Origin: Phaeacidiphilus oryzae TH49
Lineage (GTDB): Bacteria; Actinomycetota; Actinomycetes; Streptomycetales; Streptomycetaceae
Reading direction: 5' to 3'
NCBI RefSeq assembly: GCF_000744815.1
Contig: NZ_JQMQ01000004.1
Span: 310,001 to 374,000, forward strand
DNA: 64,000 nt
The notes beneath the pieces were generated by a model, which ran no database searches, had not been told where the DNA came from, and saw only the letters and a program-made list of their open reading frames with translations. A program made the translations under genes and the position numbers. This document shows positions 1 through 7,495 of the stretch, one piece after another. Positions within the stretch are counted from its first letter, which is position 1. Each line of letters begins with the position of its first letter.

Positions 1-2
1 GG

Positions 3-1055
3 GGCCTCGGCGAGGACGCCGTGGTGCTCCTCGGGCACGGCGCCGGCGGGCGGCTCAGCGAGGAGCTGCTGCGGGGCGTCCTGCTGCCCGCGATGGCGGA
101 CGGCGGCGAGCCGGCGACCGCCGCCCCGATCCTGGAGGACGCCGCCGTGCTGCCCGGCGGGCCCGCCGAACTGGTCTTCAGCACCGACGCGTTCGTCGTC
201 GACCCGCTCTTCTTCCCCGGCGGCGACATCGGTTCGCTCGCCGTCCACGGCACCGTCAACGACGTGGCGATGATGGGCGCCGAGCCGTTCGCGCTGGCGC
301 TGGCACTGATCGTGGAGGAGGGGCTGCCGATCCCGGTGCTCGACCGGGTGGCCCGCTCCGTGGGCCGCGCGGCCCGGGCCGCCGGGGTGCGGGTGGTCAC
401 CGGGGACACCAAGGTGGTCGGCCGCGGCTCCGCGGACGGCCTCTACCTCACCACCACCGGCCTGGGCCGACGGCTGCCCGGGATCCGGCCCTCGGCGGCC
501 GCCGCCCGACCCGGGGACGAGGTGCTGATCTCCGGACCGATCGGGCTGCACGGCACCACCGTCCTCAGCACCCGCGAGGGCCTCGGCTTCGAGGCCGACA
601 TCGCCTCCGACAGCCGCCCCCTCCACACCCTGGTCAAGGCCCTCGCGGAGGCCGTCCCAGACGCCGTCCGCACCCTCCGCGACCCCACCCGCGGGGGAGT
701 AGCGGCCTCGCTCAACGAGATCGCCCGGGACTCGAGCGCCGCCGCCGGGCGGCCGGTCGGCATCGAACTCGACGAGTCCGCCCTGCCGGTGCCCGCCCCG
801 GTCGCCGCCGCCTGCGAGATCCTCGGCCTGGACGTGCTCCACGTCGCCAACGAGGGCTGCCTGCTGGCCTTCGTCCGCCCGGACAGGGCGGCGGACGCCC
901 TCGCCGCGCTCCGCTCCGCGCCCGGCGGCGCGGGTGCCGGCGCGGCCAGGATCGGCCGGGTCACCGACGCCGGGCGGGTGGTGCTGCACACCCTCCTCGG
1001 CTCCCGCCGCACGGTCGAGATGCCGACCGGCGAGCAGCTTCCCCGCATCTGCTGA
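3..1055 (+). CDS. hypE: HypE, [NiFe]-hydrogenase maturation carbamoyl dehydratase (5' end outside window)
   Basis: HypE dehydrates a carbamoyl group, donated by HypF onto its C-terminal cysteine, to a thiocyanate. This supplies the CN ligands of the [NiFe]-hydrogenase active site in the cytoplasm. The reading frame is open from base 3, and the usual N-terminal segment LLGHGAGGRLSEELL follows almost at once, so only a few residues are probably missing; an internal GTG lies at 21. The PurM-like N-terminal domain is recognisable by DPLFFPGGDIGSLAVHG and VNDVAMMGAEP and by VVTGDTKVV. The protein ends exactly in the family signature PRIC, whose last Cys is the modified residue. Other hyp genes should lie upstream. 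It is followed after 14 bp by the PPDK-like gene, suggesting one operon. The identification is firm; only the start is unseen. Confidence 0.93.
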   Translation, partial: GLGEDAVVLLGHGAGGRLSEELLRGVLLPAMADGGEPATAAPILEDAAVLPGGPAELVFSTDAFVVDPLFFPGGDIGSLAVHGTVNDVAMMGAEPFALALALIVEEGLPIPVLDRVARSVGRAARAAGVRVVTGDTKVVGRGSADGLYLTTTGLGRRLPGIRPSAAAARPGDEVLISGPIGLHGTTVLSTREGLGFEADIASDSRPLHTLVKALAEAVPDAVRTLRDPTRGGVAASLNEIARDSSAAAGRPVGIELDESALPVPAPVAAACEILGLDVLHVANEGCLLAFVRPDRAADALAALRSAPGGAGAGAARIGRVTDAGRVVLHTLLGSRRTVEMPTGEQLPRIC

Positions 1056-1069
1056 CGATTGGTCAAGCC

Positions 1070-2815
1070 ATGTCCCACAGCACCCCGTACCAGGTACGCA
1101 CCGCCGTTCCGGGACCCCGCGCCGCCGGTCAGGGGACGAGCGCGGACGCCTTCCGCAAGGCGGCCGGGCTCGTCGACGCCAAGACCATCGGCCTGGACGA
1201 CGCCCTCCGCCGGGTCACCGGCGCCCAGCTGGGCGAGCTGCTGCTGCCCCGCTTCGGTCCGCCGGAGCCCGGGCGGGGGCGGCGGCCGCTGCTCACCCGG
1301 GGCGTCCCGGCCGCGCCCGGGGCGGCCACCGGCACCGCGGTCTTCGACCCGGTCGCCGCCGTCGACCAGGCCGCCGCCGGCGAGCGGGTGGTGCTGATCC
1401 GGGCCCGGACCACCGCGGCCGACCTGCCGGGCATCCTGGTCGCCGACGCCGTGGTCATCACCGGCGCCGACCGCCTGGCCGGCTCCGCCGCCGCCCTCGC
1501 CCGCGGCCTGGGCACCCCCTGCGTGGCCGGCGCCGCCGACCTGAGGATCGACCCGGCCGCCCGCCGGGCGCTGCTGCCGGACGGCCGGGTACTGGTGGAG
1601 GGCGACCAGGTGTCCGTGGACGGCGGAACGGGGGAGCTGCGGCTCGGCGCCGAACCGCTGGCGCCCTCCCCGGTCGCCCACTACCTGGCCACCGGCGAGA
1701 CCCACCCGGCCGACGTCCCGCTGGTCTCCGCGGTCAGCCAGCTGCTCACCCACGCGGACCGGGTGCGCCGGCTCGGCGTCCGCGCCGACGCCGACACCGC
1801 CGCCGAGGCCCGCCAGGCCCGGCTGCTCGGCGCCGACGGGGTCGGGCTCTGCCGTACCGAGCGGGCCTTCCGCGGCCCGGCCCGCACCCTGGTCGAGGAG
1901 GCCGTGCTGGCCGGCTCCGACGAGGCCCGCCGGCGCGCCCTGGCCGAGCTCCTCCCCGTGCAGCGGGCCCAACTCGCCGGTGTGCTCGGCGAGATGGACC
2001 GCAGACCTGTGGCCGTCCGGCTGTTCGACGCGCCCCTCGGCCGGTTCCTGCCGGACCGCACCGCCCTCGCCGTCCACCTGGCCACCCTGGCCGCCGCCGG
2101 GAGCCCGCAGGACCCGCACGAGGTCGCCCAGCTCGCCGCCGCCGATCGGGTGCACGAGCACAACCCGATGCTCGGGCTGCGCGGCGCCCGTCTCGCGCTG
2201 ACCTGGCCGGAGCTGCTGGAGGTCCAGGTGCGGGCGCTGGCCGGGGCGGTCGCCGAGTGCCGGGCCGCGGGCGGCGAGCCCAGGCCGGAGCTGCTGGTGC
2301 CGCTGGTCGCCTCGTCGGTGGAGACGGAGCTGATCCGGGACCGGGTGCGGCGGATCCTGGACGCCACCGCGGGGGAGTCGGGCGGCACCGTCGACCTGCG
2401 GATCGGCGCGGTGCTGGAACTGCCGCGGGCCACCGTCACCGCCGACCGGATCGCCGGCACCGCGGACTTCTTCGCCTTCGGCACCGACGACCTCACCCAG
2501 ACCGTCTGGGGCCTGTCCCGGGAGGACGCCGAGGCCGGGATCCTGCCGGAGTACCTGGAGCGCGGCATCCTCGCCGCCTCCCCGTTCGAGTCGCTGGACG
2601 GGGCCGGGGTCGGCCACCTGATCAGCCGCGCGCTGCGGGCCGCCCGCCGGGTCGACCCGGGGCTGCGGGCCGGGGTCTACGGCAGCCACGGCTCGGACGC
2701 CGCCTCGATCCGGTTCTTCCACACCACCGGTGTCGACCACGTCTCCTGCCGCCCGCAGCGGGTGCCGGTGGCCCGTCTCGAGGCCGGCCGGGCGGCGCTG
2801 GGCCACCTCGACTGA
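1070..2815 (+). CDS. PPDK-like PEP-utilising protein with lost catalytic residues
   Basis: This 581-residue protein matches the central and C-terminal parts of pyruvate phosphate dikinase but has no ATP-grasp domain. Residues about 76-190 form the swivelling phosphohistidine domain (RGVPAAPGAATG), and about 230-575 the PEP/pyruvate TIM barrel (MLGLRGARL, VLELPRATVTAD, FFAFGTDDLTQ). Several catalytic positions are changed. Ser139 stands where the phosphorylated His of the HAAVVARG motif should be. Tyr537 (GVYGSHGSD) replaces the catalytic Cys of GICGEHGGDP. Asp473 replaces Asn of FGTNDLTQ. The barrel arginines and the metal-binding Glu (ELP) remain. It cannot be a normal dikinase or EI protein; a regulatory or PEP-binding role is an inference. 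It starts 14 bp after hypE with a poor ribosome site, suggesting translation coupled to hypE. A perfect 20-bp palindrome follows the stop. Confidence 0.8.
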   Translation: MSHSTPYQVRTAVPGPRAAGQGTSADAFRKAAGLVDAKTIGLDDALRRVTGAQLGELLLPRFGPPEPGRGRRPLLTRGVPAAPGAATGTAVFDPVAAVDQAAAGERVVLIRARTTAADLPGILVADAVVITGADRLAGSAAALARGLGTPCVAGAADLRIDPAARRALLPDGRVLVEGDQVSVDGGTGELRLGAEPLAPSPVAHYLATGETHPADVPLVSAVSQLLTHADRVRRLGVRADADTAAEARQARLLGADGVGLCRTERAFRGPARTLVEEAVLAGSDEARRRALAELLPVQRAQLAGVLGEMDRRPVAVRLFDAPLGRFLPDRTALAVHLATLAAAGSPQDPHEVAQLAAADRVHEHNPMLGLRGARLALTWPELLEVQVRALAGAVAECRAAGGEPRPELLVPLVASSVETELIRDRVRRILDATAGESGGTVDLRIGAVLELPRATVTADRIAGTADFFAFGTDDLTQTVWGLSREDAEAGILPEYLERGILAASPFESLDGAGVGHLISRALRAARRVDPGLRAGVYGSHGSDAASIRFFHTTGVDHVSCRPQRVPVARLEAGRAALGHLD

Positions 2816-2860
2816 GCGCTGTTCGCGCGATCGACCGTCCGCCCCCGTCCGCCCGTCCGC

Positions 2861-2880
2861 CCGCCCGCCCGGGCGGGCGG
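2861..2880 (+). terminator. GC palindrome after the PPDK-like gene
   Basis: A perfect 20-bp palindrome (CCGCCCGCCC then its complement) lies 45 bp after the stop codon. It has no loop and no T tract. It may end or attenuate the hypE-PPDK transcript, but could also be simple GC-rich repetition, since the preceding bases are also CCGTCCGCC repeats. Confidence 0.35.
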
Positions 2881-2941
2881 TGCGGGCCGACCGGCCCACC
2901 GCCCGTGCCCGGTGGGCACCAGCGCGGCAGGGTCGCCGAGC

Positions 2942-2955
2942 GGGACGGTGGTCCC
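2942..2955. promoter_or_regulatory. DevR/DosR(OsdR)-type box, perfect half-sites
   Basis: The sequence is GGGAC-GGTG-GTCCC, an exact inverted repeat with the 4-bp spacer of the mycobacterial DosR core GGGAC-N4-GTCCC. It ends 32 bp before the start codon of the CBS-BON gene, where an activator could act. A DevR-like regulator is encoded at 6613-7350. The match is seen; control by that regulator is inferred. Confidence 0.65.
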
Positions 2956-2987
2956 AGGAACCTGAGGACCGAGGAGAGGAGCCGACG

Positions 2988-3815
2988 ATGGCCGTACCCG
3001 TCCCCGGCGACCCCGTGCGGAAAGAGCAGCCAGCCGCGGACCGGCCGCGCCCGGAGAAGGTGGAGAGGGTCGAGTCGGGCGTCATCCTGCCCGAGTCCGA
3101 CACCGCCCCGCGCAGGCCGGCGGGCCCGCACCACACCACGGTCGGCGAGGTGATGAAGCAGCCGGTGGTGGCCGTCGACCCGAGGGTGGACTACGCCACC
3201 GCGGTCGCCGCCGCCCACCGGCACCACCACGACGTGCTGCCGGTGATCGACGAGCAGCAGCACGTGATGGGCGTGGTCTGCGCCTCCGACCTGCTGGCCA
3301 AGCTGGCCGTGCAGGCGCTGCCGCCGCGCTCGCGGGTCTTCGAGTCGCGCGATGTGCGCGGCATCCGCCGGCGCGCCCGGGCGGTGGAGACCGGGGAGTT
3401 GATGACTCGTCCGGCGATCACCGTCGGCGTCTCCACCACGGTCGCCGACGCCGCCCTGGTCGCGGTCCGGCACCGGGTGCACCACCTGCCGGTGGTCGAC
3501 GAGAAGCGCCGGCTGACCGGCATGGTCTGCCTCTGCGACCTGCTGGACGTGGAGCGCCGGAGCGACGAGGAGATCGCGGCGGAGGTCCGCGAGGTGGCGC
3601 TGGCCCCGGACAGTGGGCTGATCTCGGCCACCCTCGACGTCCGCTGCGAGCACGGCCGGGTGATCCTGGACGGGCGCACCGTCCGGCGCAGCCAGGCCGA
3701 GCGGCTGCGGCAGCGGGCGCTGACGGTCGAGGGCGTGGTCGACGTCCGCGACCAGCTGCGCTGGGAGCTGGACGACATCGGCACCGGCCCGGCCGACACC
3801 AAGGTCGCGTGGTGA
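2988..3815 (+). CDS. CBS-pair and BON domain protein
   Basis: The product has 275 residues. After a charged N-terminal tail (about 1-45), two CBS motifs follow: TVGEVMKQPVVAVDPRVDYA with DVLPVIDEQQHVMGVV, then TGELMTRPAITVGVSTTVADA with HHLPVVDEKRRLTGMV. A C-terminal BON-like segment spans about 205-265 (DVRCEHGRVILDGRTV, VEGVVDVRDQL). CBS pairs bind adenosine nucleotides or similar ligands and act as energy or redox sensors. CBS-BON proteins are common in actinobacterial dormancy regulons. The ATG at 2988 is chosen because GAGGAGAGGAG precedes it; the frame stays open upstream to 2730, but that part overlaps the PPDK-like gene. The DevR-type box just upstream suggests induction under oxygen limitation. 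A strong hairpin follows the stop. Confidence 0.85.
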   Translation: MAVPVPGDPVRKEQPAADRPRPEKVERVESGVILPESDTAPRRPAGPHHTTVGEVMKQPVVAVDPRVDYATAVAAAHRHHHDVLPVIDEQQHVMGVVCASDLLAKLAVQALPPRSRVFESRDVRGIRRRARAVETGELMTRPAITVGVSTTVADAALVAVRHRVHHLPVVDEKRRLTGMVCLCDLLDVERRSDEEIAAEVREVALAPDSGLISATLDVRCEHGRVILDGRTVRRSQAERLRQRALTVEGVVDVRDQLRWELDDIGTGPADTKVAW

Positions 3816-3821
3816 GCCGGG

Positions 3822-3859
3822 TTCCGCCTCCGCCGGCCCGGCGCCGCGCGGAGGCGGAA
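3822..3859 (+). terminator. 12-bp hairpin after the CBS-BON gene
   Basis: TTCCGCCTCCGC (3822-3833) pairs perfectly with GCGGAGGCGGAA (3848-3859) around a 14-nt GC-rich loop. It starts 7 bp after the stop codon. There is no T tract, as usual in this GC range, so it is a candidate terminator or 3' stabiliser. Confidence 0.6.
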
Positions 3860-3919
3860 CGCCCCGCCCTGACGCACCATGACCGTGGAGATCCCGCCGG
3901 CAGAGGAAGGCCCCGCACC

Positions 3920-4312
3920 ATGGAGTACGCCATCGCCGCCCGTATCGACCAGCCCTTCGAGGAGGCCGTGCCGCGCGTCCGGGCCGCCCTGGCCGACCAG
4001 GGCTTCGGCGTCCTCACCGAGATCGACGTGCAGGCCACCCTGCGCGCCAAGCTGGACGTCGGCACCGAGCCCTATCTGATCCTGGGCGCCTGCAACCCGC
4101 CGCTCGCCCACCGGGCGCTGGAGGCCGACCGGCGGATCGGCCTGCTGCTGCCCTGCAACGTCGTGGTCCGCGCCGACCCGGAGTCCTCCTCGGCCACCGT
4201 CGTCGAGGCCCTGGACCCGCAGGCGATGGTCGCCGTCAGCGGGCGGGCGGAGCTGAAGCCGGTGGCCGACGAGGCGGAACGGCGGTTGCGCGCGGCGCTG
4301 TCCGCGCTGTGA
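3920..4312 (+). CDS. DUF302 domain protein
   Basis: This protein of about 130 residues matches the DUF302 family throughout: a short strand (YAIAARIDQPFEEAVPRV), LADQGFGVLTEIDVQATLRAKL, then EPYLILGACNPPLAHRAL and GLLLPCNVVVR. DUF302 proteins are small cytoplasmic alpha/beta proteins, sometimes fused to metal-handling domains; their biochemical role is unknown. The two Cys (GACNPP and LPCNV) are typical for the family. The ATG at 3920 is preceded by GAGGAAGG; the frame continues upstream to 3809 but would run through the hairpin after the CBS-BON gene. DUF302 genes frequently accompany CBS, Usp and nitroreductase genes in hypoxia islands, which fits here. Confidence 0.8.
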   Translation: MEYAIAARIDQPFEEAVPRVRAALADQGFGVLTEIDVQATLRAKLDVGTEPYLILGACNPPLAHRALEADRRIGLLLPCNVVVRADPESSSATVVEALDPQAMVAVSGRAELKPVADEAERRLRAALSAL

Positions 4313-4346
4313 GCCCGGCCTGGTGATGTTCAGGGAGGCCGGGCTC
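4311..4346. terminator. Bidirectional terminator between convergent genes
   Basis: GAGCCCGGCCT (4311-4321) pairs perfectly with AGGCCGGGCTC (4336-4346) around a 14-nt loop. It lies exactly between the DUF302 stop and the carotenoid oxygenase stop on the other strand, so it could end both transcripts. Confidence 0.65.
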
Positions 4347-4354
4347 GGGCCGGT

Positions 4355-5758
4355 TCAGGCCCGGTCGTCCGGCTGGTCCGGTATCCAGCTGCCGTGGAAG
4401 CCCAGCGGGATCCGCCGGGGCAGGTGGACCCGGGCGACCGGGGCGCCGGTGAAGTCCTGGGCGGAGAGGATCAGCAGGTCGGCGGCGTCCCGCTCGGGGT
4501 TGTGGGCGAAGGCCAGGACGTAGCCGTCGTCCTCGGCGGCGTCCGGTGACCGCGGCGCGAAGACCCCCTCGCCCACATAGGCCTCCCGGCCGAGGCGGTG
4601 CACCTCGCGGGTGCCGCGCAGGAGGTCGTACTTGACCAGCTCGTTGCCGAGGTCGGGGGTGGCCAGCGCGCTCGGCCCCTCGTCGGCGGTGCCGGGGGTG
4701 AAAAGGTCGACCAGGTCGGGGATCAGGGCGGTGTAGCCGTAGCGGTGCGGGCGGGACACGGTCCGCTCGTCCACCCGGGGGAACTCCTCGGAGGCGCCGC
4801 CGATCCGGTCGGTGCGCACCGAGCCGCCGGCCGGGTCCAGCGTCCAGCGGTCCAGCACCGGCTGCTCCGCCGAGTGCAGCCGCAGGGCGTCGAACCGGCC
4901 CGGGTAGCGCACGGTGTCGACCACCACCCGGCCGCCCTCGTCGTAGGCGTTGAGGGTGTGGAAGACGAAGCAGGGCTCCACCTCCAGCCAGCGGACGTCG
5001 GCCGCGGAACCGTCCCTTGGCAGCAGCCCGACCCGGGGCGGGTGGTCGTCGTTCCACTGGTACGGCAGCCGCTCGCCGGCCGCCGCCGCGTCCATGCTGA
5101 AGGTGACCGGCAGGTCGTAGAGGACCACGTACCTCTCGGTGAGGGCGAAGTCGTGGACCATCGGCCCGTCCGCCACCGGTACGTCGGTGGTGCGCACCAC
5201 CCGGCCGGCCGCGTCGATCACGATGTGCTGGAGGTACTGCCAGCCGAAGAAGTAGGCCACGGCGTGCAGTTCGCCGGTGACCGGGTCCAGCTTGGTGTGC
5301 GCGGTGTAGCCGCCGGGGAGCCCGCCGTCGAAGTCGCAGGGCCCGAGGGTGTCCAGCTCGTAGCCCAGCTCGTACGGCCGGGAGCCGGCCTCCACGATCG
5401 CGAAGGTCCGGCCGGCGTGCCCGATCACATGGGTGTTGGGGGCGAAGTCCATCCCCGCGTGCACCGGGCCGCCCTTCCAGACCTCGCCGAGCCGCTCGGC
5501 CACGCGCTGCGAGCGCACCCAGCGGTTGCGGTACCACTCGGCCCGGCCGTCGCGCAGCCGCACGCCGTGCACCATGCCGTCCCCGACGAAGAGGTGGTGG
5601 CCGGCGGGGTCCTCAAGGCCCAGGGGGTTCGGGCCGTTGCGCAGGTAGCGTCCGTTCAGCTGGTCCGGGATGCGGCCGGTCACCGGCAGGTCGAAGGCGG
5701 TGACCTCCTCCCGCACGGGTGCGAAGGCGCCTTCCACGGCGCGGATATCGGTGGACAT
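4355..5758 (-). CDS. Carotenoid oxygenase (carotenoid cleavage dioxygenase family)
   Basis: The product (467 residues) belongs to the RPE65/carotenoid cleavage dioxygenase family, seven-bladed propellers holding a non-haem Fe(II) that cleave alkene bonds of apocarotenoids, stilbenes or lignin-type phenylpropenes. The four iron-binding histidines are in their usual contexts: YTAHTKLDP, MVHDFALTERYVV, FHTLNAYDE and the C-terminal GFHGSWIPDQ. The N-terminal LNGRYLRNGPNP and HLFVGDGMVHGVRL are family hallmarks. The ATG at 5758 follows GGGAGGGG. It lies 56 bp after a TetR gene on the same strand, and that repressor probably controls it. No carotenoid biosynthesis gene is nearby, so the substrate may be a plant-derived aromatic or a carotenoid made elsewhere. 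Confidence 0.9.
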   Translation of the reverse strand: MSTDIRAVEGAFAPVREEVTAFDLPVTGRIPDQLNGRYLRNGPNPLGLEDPAGHHLFVGDGMVHGVRLRDGRAEWYRNRWVRSQRVAERLGEVWKGGPVHAGMDFAPNTHVIGHAGRTFAIVEAGSRPYELGYELDTLGPCDFDGGLPGGYTAHTKLDPVTGELHAVAYFFGWQYLQHIVIDAAGRVVRTTDVPVADGPMVHDFALTERYVVLYDLPVTFSMDAAAAGERLPYQWNDDHPPRVGLLPRDGSAADVRWLEVEPCFVFHTLNAYDEGGRVVVDTVRYPGRFDALRLHSAEQPVLDRWTLDPAGGSVRTDRIGGASEEFPRVDERTVSRPHRYGYTALIPDLVDLFTPGTADEGPSALATPDLGNELVKYDLLRGTREVHRLGREAYVGEGVFAPRSPDAAEDDGYVLAFAHNPERDAADLLILSAQDFTGAPVARVHLPRRIPLGFHGSWIPDQPDDRA

Positions 5759-5814
5759 GGGTGGTCCCCTCCCTTGGTGGGCTGCGACGTCGCCGCCCGT
5801 GGCCGACCGGCGGC

Positions 5815-6432
5815 TCAGGCGAGGAGGTCGCCGCTGAGCGCGCTGAGCATCGCCTCCAGGCGCCGGGCGCCGTTGTCCGGGTCGAGATGGCCGGCCAGTT
5901 CGAGGCTGACCAGCCCGTGCAGCGCGGCCCACAGCGTCTCGGCTACCTGCTGCGGGTCGCCCGGCTTGAGCACTCCGGCCTCCATGGCGGCGCGGACGGC
6001 CCGTACCGGGAAGTCGAAGGTGATGTGCGAGCGGTGGGTCCCTGGGTCGGTCCGGCGGCCGGAGACGGCCCGGGCGCCGAACATCACCTGGTAGTAGTGG
6101 GGTTCGGAGAGCGCGTAGTCCCGGTAGGCGTGGCCGAGTTCGACCAGCCGGGTCCGCGGGTCCGCGGACCGCACGGCCGCCCGCAGCGCGCCCTCGAAGC
6201 GGGCGAAGCCCTCCTCGCAGAGTGCCTCGACCAGGCCCTCCTTGCTGCCGAACATGGTGTACAGCACCTTGGTGGAGGCCCCCACGCTCCCCGCCACCCG
6301 GCGCATGCTCAGCGCCGCCGCGCCCTCGCTCCCGAGCAGCCCGGAGGCCGCGTCGAGGACGGCCGTGCGCAGCGCCGCCTGCCCGGCCTCCTGGGCCTTC
6401 CGATAGGCACCCGCCCCCGCCGCCCTCGCCAT
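5815..6432 (-). CDS. TetR family transcriptional regulator
   Basis: The protein (about 205 residues) has the TetR helix-turn-helix at residues 17-63 (AVLDAASGLLGSEGAAALSMRR, VGASTKVLYTMFGSKEGLVEAL) and a C-terminal domain of the WHG/TetR_C type (LVELGHAYRDYALSEPHYYQVMFG). It is the first gene of a pair with the carotenoid oxygenase and presumably represses both. No ribosome-binding site precedes the ATG at 6432, so the message may be leaderless; a GTG nine codons upstream (6459) is possible but lies inside the operator-like repeat. The repeated GAAACACCGTTTC element immediately upstream suggests autoregulation. Confidence 0.85.
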   Translation of the reverse strand: MARAAGAGAYRKAQEAGQAALRTAVLDAASGLLGSEGAAALSMRRVAGSVGASTKVLYTMFGSKEGLVEALCEEGFARFEGALRAAVRSADPRTRLVELGHAYRDYALSEPHYYQVMFGARAVSGRRTDPGTHRSHITFDFPVRAVRAAMEAGVLKPGDPQQVAETLWAALHGLVSLELAGHLDPDNGARRLEAMLSALSGDLLA

Positions 6433-6433
6433 G

Positions 6434-6466
6434 GAAACACCGTTTCTGTGGGGTAACACCGTTTCT
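6434..6466. promoter_or_regulatory. Tandem operator-like repeat before the TetR gene
   Basis: AACACCGTTTCT occurs twice in direct orientation (6436-6447 and 6455-6466), with a 19-bp period, about two helical turns. The first copy is also an inverted repeat, GAAAC-ACC-GTTTC (6434-6446). It abuts the TetR start codon. It is a likely TetR dimer-pair operator; binding is inferred. Confidence 0.6.
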
Positions 6467-6505
6467 ACGCCCGCCGGGCGGCCCCGTCAACCCGTCGTGG
6501 GGCTT

Positions 6506-6519
6506 GGGTCCAGCGGCCC
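6506..6519. promoter_or_regulatory. Degenerate DevR-type box before the response regulator
   Basis: GGGTC-CAGC-GGCCC keeps the 5-4-5 layout of the DevR box with one mismatch in each half-site. It lies about 95 bp upstream of the TTG start of the DevR-like gene, suggesting autoregulation. It is weaker than the box at 2942 and may be chance in GC-rich DNA. Confidence 0.4.
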
Positions 6520-6612
6520 CTGGGGCGGGACCCTCGGGGCGTGCATCCTGGACGGGTGAACGATGAACGCTCCGCGGTGACACCGCGTCAGGCCACACGG
6601 CAGGAGGACGAG

Positions 6613-7350
6613 TTGAGCGCGCAGGACGGCGACAGCAAGCAGATCAGGGTCTTCCTCCTGGACGACCACGAGGTGGTCCGCCGTGGAGTGCGCGACCTCC
6701 TGGAGGCGGAGGACGACATCTCCGTGGTGGGCGAGGGCTCAGGCGCGGCCGAGGCGCTGGCCCGGATACCCGCCGTCCGCCCGGACGTGGCGGTGCTCGA
6801 CGTCCGGCTGCCGGACGGCAACGGCGTCACCGTCTGCCGCGAACTGCGCGACCGGCTGCCCGAGATGGCCTGCCTGATGCTGACCTCCTTCGACGACGAC
6901 GAGGCGCTGCTGGACGCCATCCTGGCCGGTGCGTCCGGTTACGTCCTCAAGCAGATCAAGGGCAGCGACCTGGTCACCGCCGTGCGGACGGTCGCCTCCG
7001 GCCGCTCCATGCTGGACCCGGCCACCACCGCCCGGCTGATGCAGAGCCTGCGCGCCCGCGAGGAGCCGGTCGAGGAGGACGGCACGGTCTCCGCGCTGAA
7101 CGCCCTCACCCCGCGCGAGCGCCAGATCCTGGAGCTGGTCGAGCAGGGGATGACCAACCGGCAGATCGGCAAGCAGCTCTACCTCGCCGAGAAGACCGTG
7201 AAGAACCACATCTCCCGGCTGCTCGCCAAGCTGGGCGTGGAGCGCCGGATCCAGGCCGCGGTGCTGGCCGGGGAGTGGCACCGCAAGGCCGAGGCCGAGA
7301 ACGGCCGCCCGCAGCGCCCGGAGGGCGGCGGCGGGCCCGGGTCGGCCTGA
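6613..7350 (+). CDS. DevR/DosR-like NarL-family response regulator
   Basis: This 245-residue response regulator has a receiver domain with the acidic pair LLDDHEVV, phosphoacceptor Asp63 ([12 protein letters not shown]) and Lys in [10 protein letters not shown]. Its C-terminal LuxR-type HTH is [18 protein letters not shown] with [18 protein letters not shown]. The [22 protein letters not shown] and AEKTVKN stretches closely resemble mycobacterial DevR (DosR) and streptomycete OsdR, activators of the hypoxia/NO dormancy response. The TTG at 6613 is preferred because a perfect AGGAGG lies 5 nt upstream; the frame is open from 6541 but without a ribosome site. No sensor kinase is in the window. 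The flanking nitroreductase, CBS, DUF302 and hyp genes are typical regulon members. Confidence 0.88.
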   Translation: MSAQDGDSKQIRVFLLDDHEVVRRGVRDLLEAEDDISVVGEGSGAAEALARIPAVRPDVAVLDVRLPDGNGVTVCRELRDRLPEMACLMLTSFDDDEALLDAILAGASGYVLKQIKGSDLVTAVRTVASGRSMLDPATTARLMQSLRAREEPVEEDGTVSALNALTPRERQILELVEQGMTNRQIGKQLYLAEKTVKNHISRLLAKLGVERRIQAAVLAGEWHRKAEAENGRPQRPEGGGGPGSA

Positions 7351-7383
7351 TCGCGGCCCGCCGCGCGGGTGAGTCCAACGTCC

Positions 7384-7397
7384 GGGACGCCGGTACC
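7384..7397. promoter_or_regulatory. DevR-type box before the nitroreductase
   Basis: GGGAC-GCCG-GTACC keeps one perfect half-site and has one mismatch in the other relative to GGGAC-N4-GTCCC. It lies about 100 bp before the nitroreductase start. An overlapping alternative, GTACC-CTTC-GGCCC (7393-7406), has the same layout, so two tandem sites are possible. Confidence 0.5.
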
Positions 7398-7495
7398 CTT
7401 CGGCCCTGCCTCGGGTACCCGGCCGGTGTGCACCCTGGTAGCAGTCCGGCGGGCGGCAGCCCGCGGCCCACCGGGCAGGCTGATCGGAGTGCGCC

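Noticed and set aside
2821-2880. Origin-like or recombination repeat (CCGTCCGCC/CCGCCC units)
   Set aside because: Short GC-rich repetition followed by a palindrome near a stop codon is better read as a terminator; no DnaA-box-like TTATCCACA element is present.
443-3139. Long antisense open frame across hypE, PPDK-like and CBS-BON genes
   Set aside because: No recognisable domain, low-complexity composition, and the sense strand carries clear family motifs throughout.
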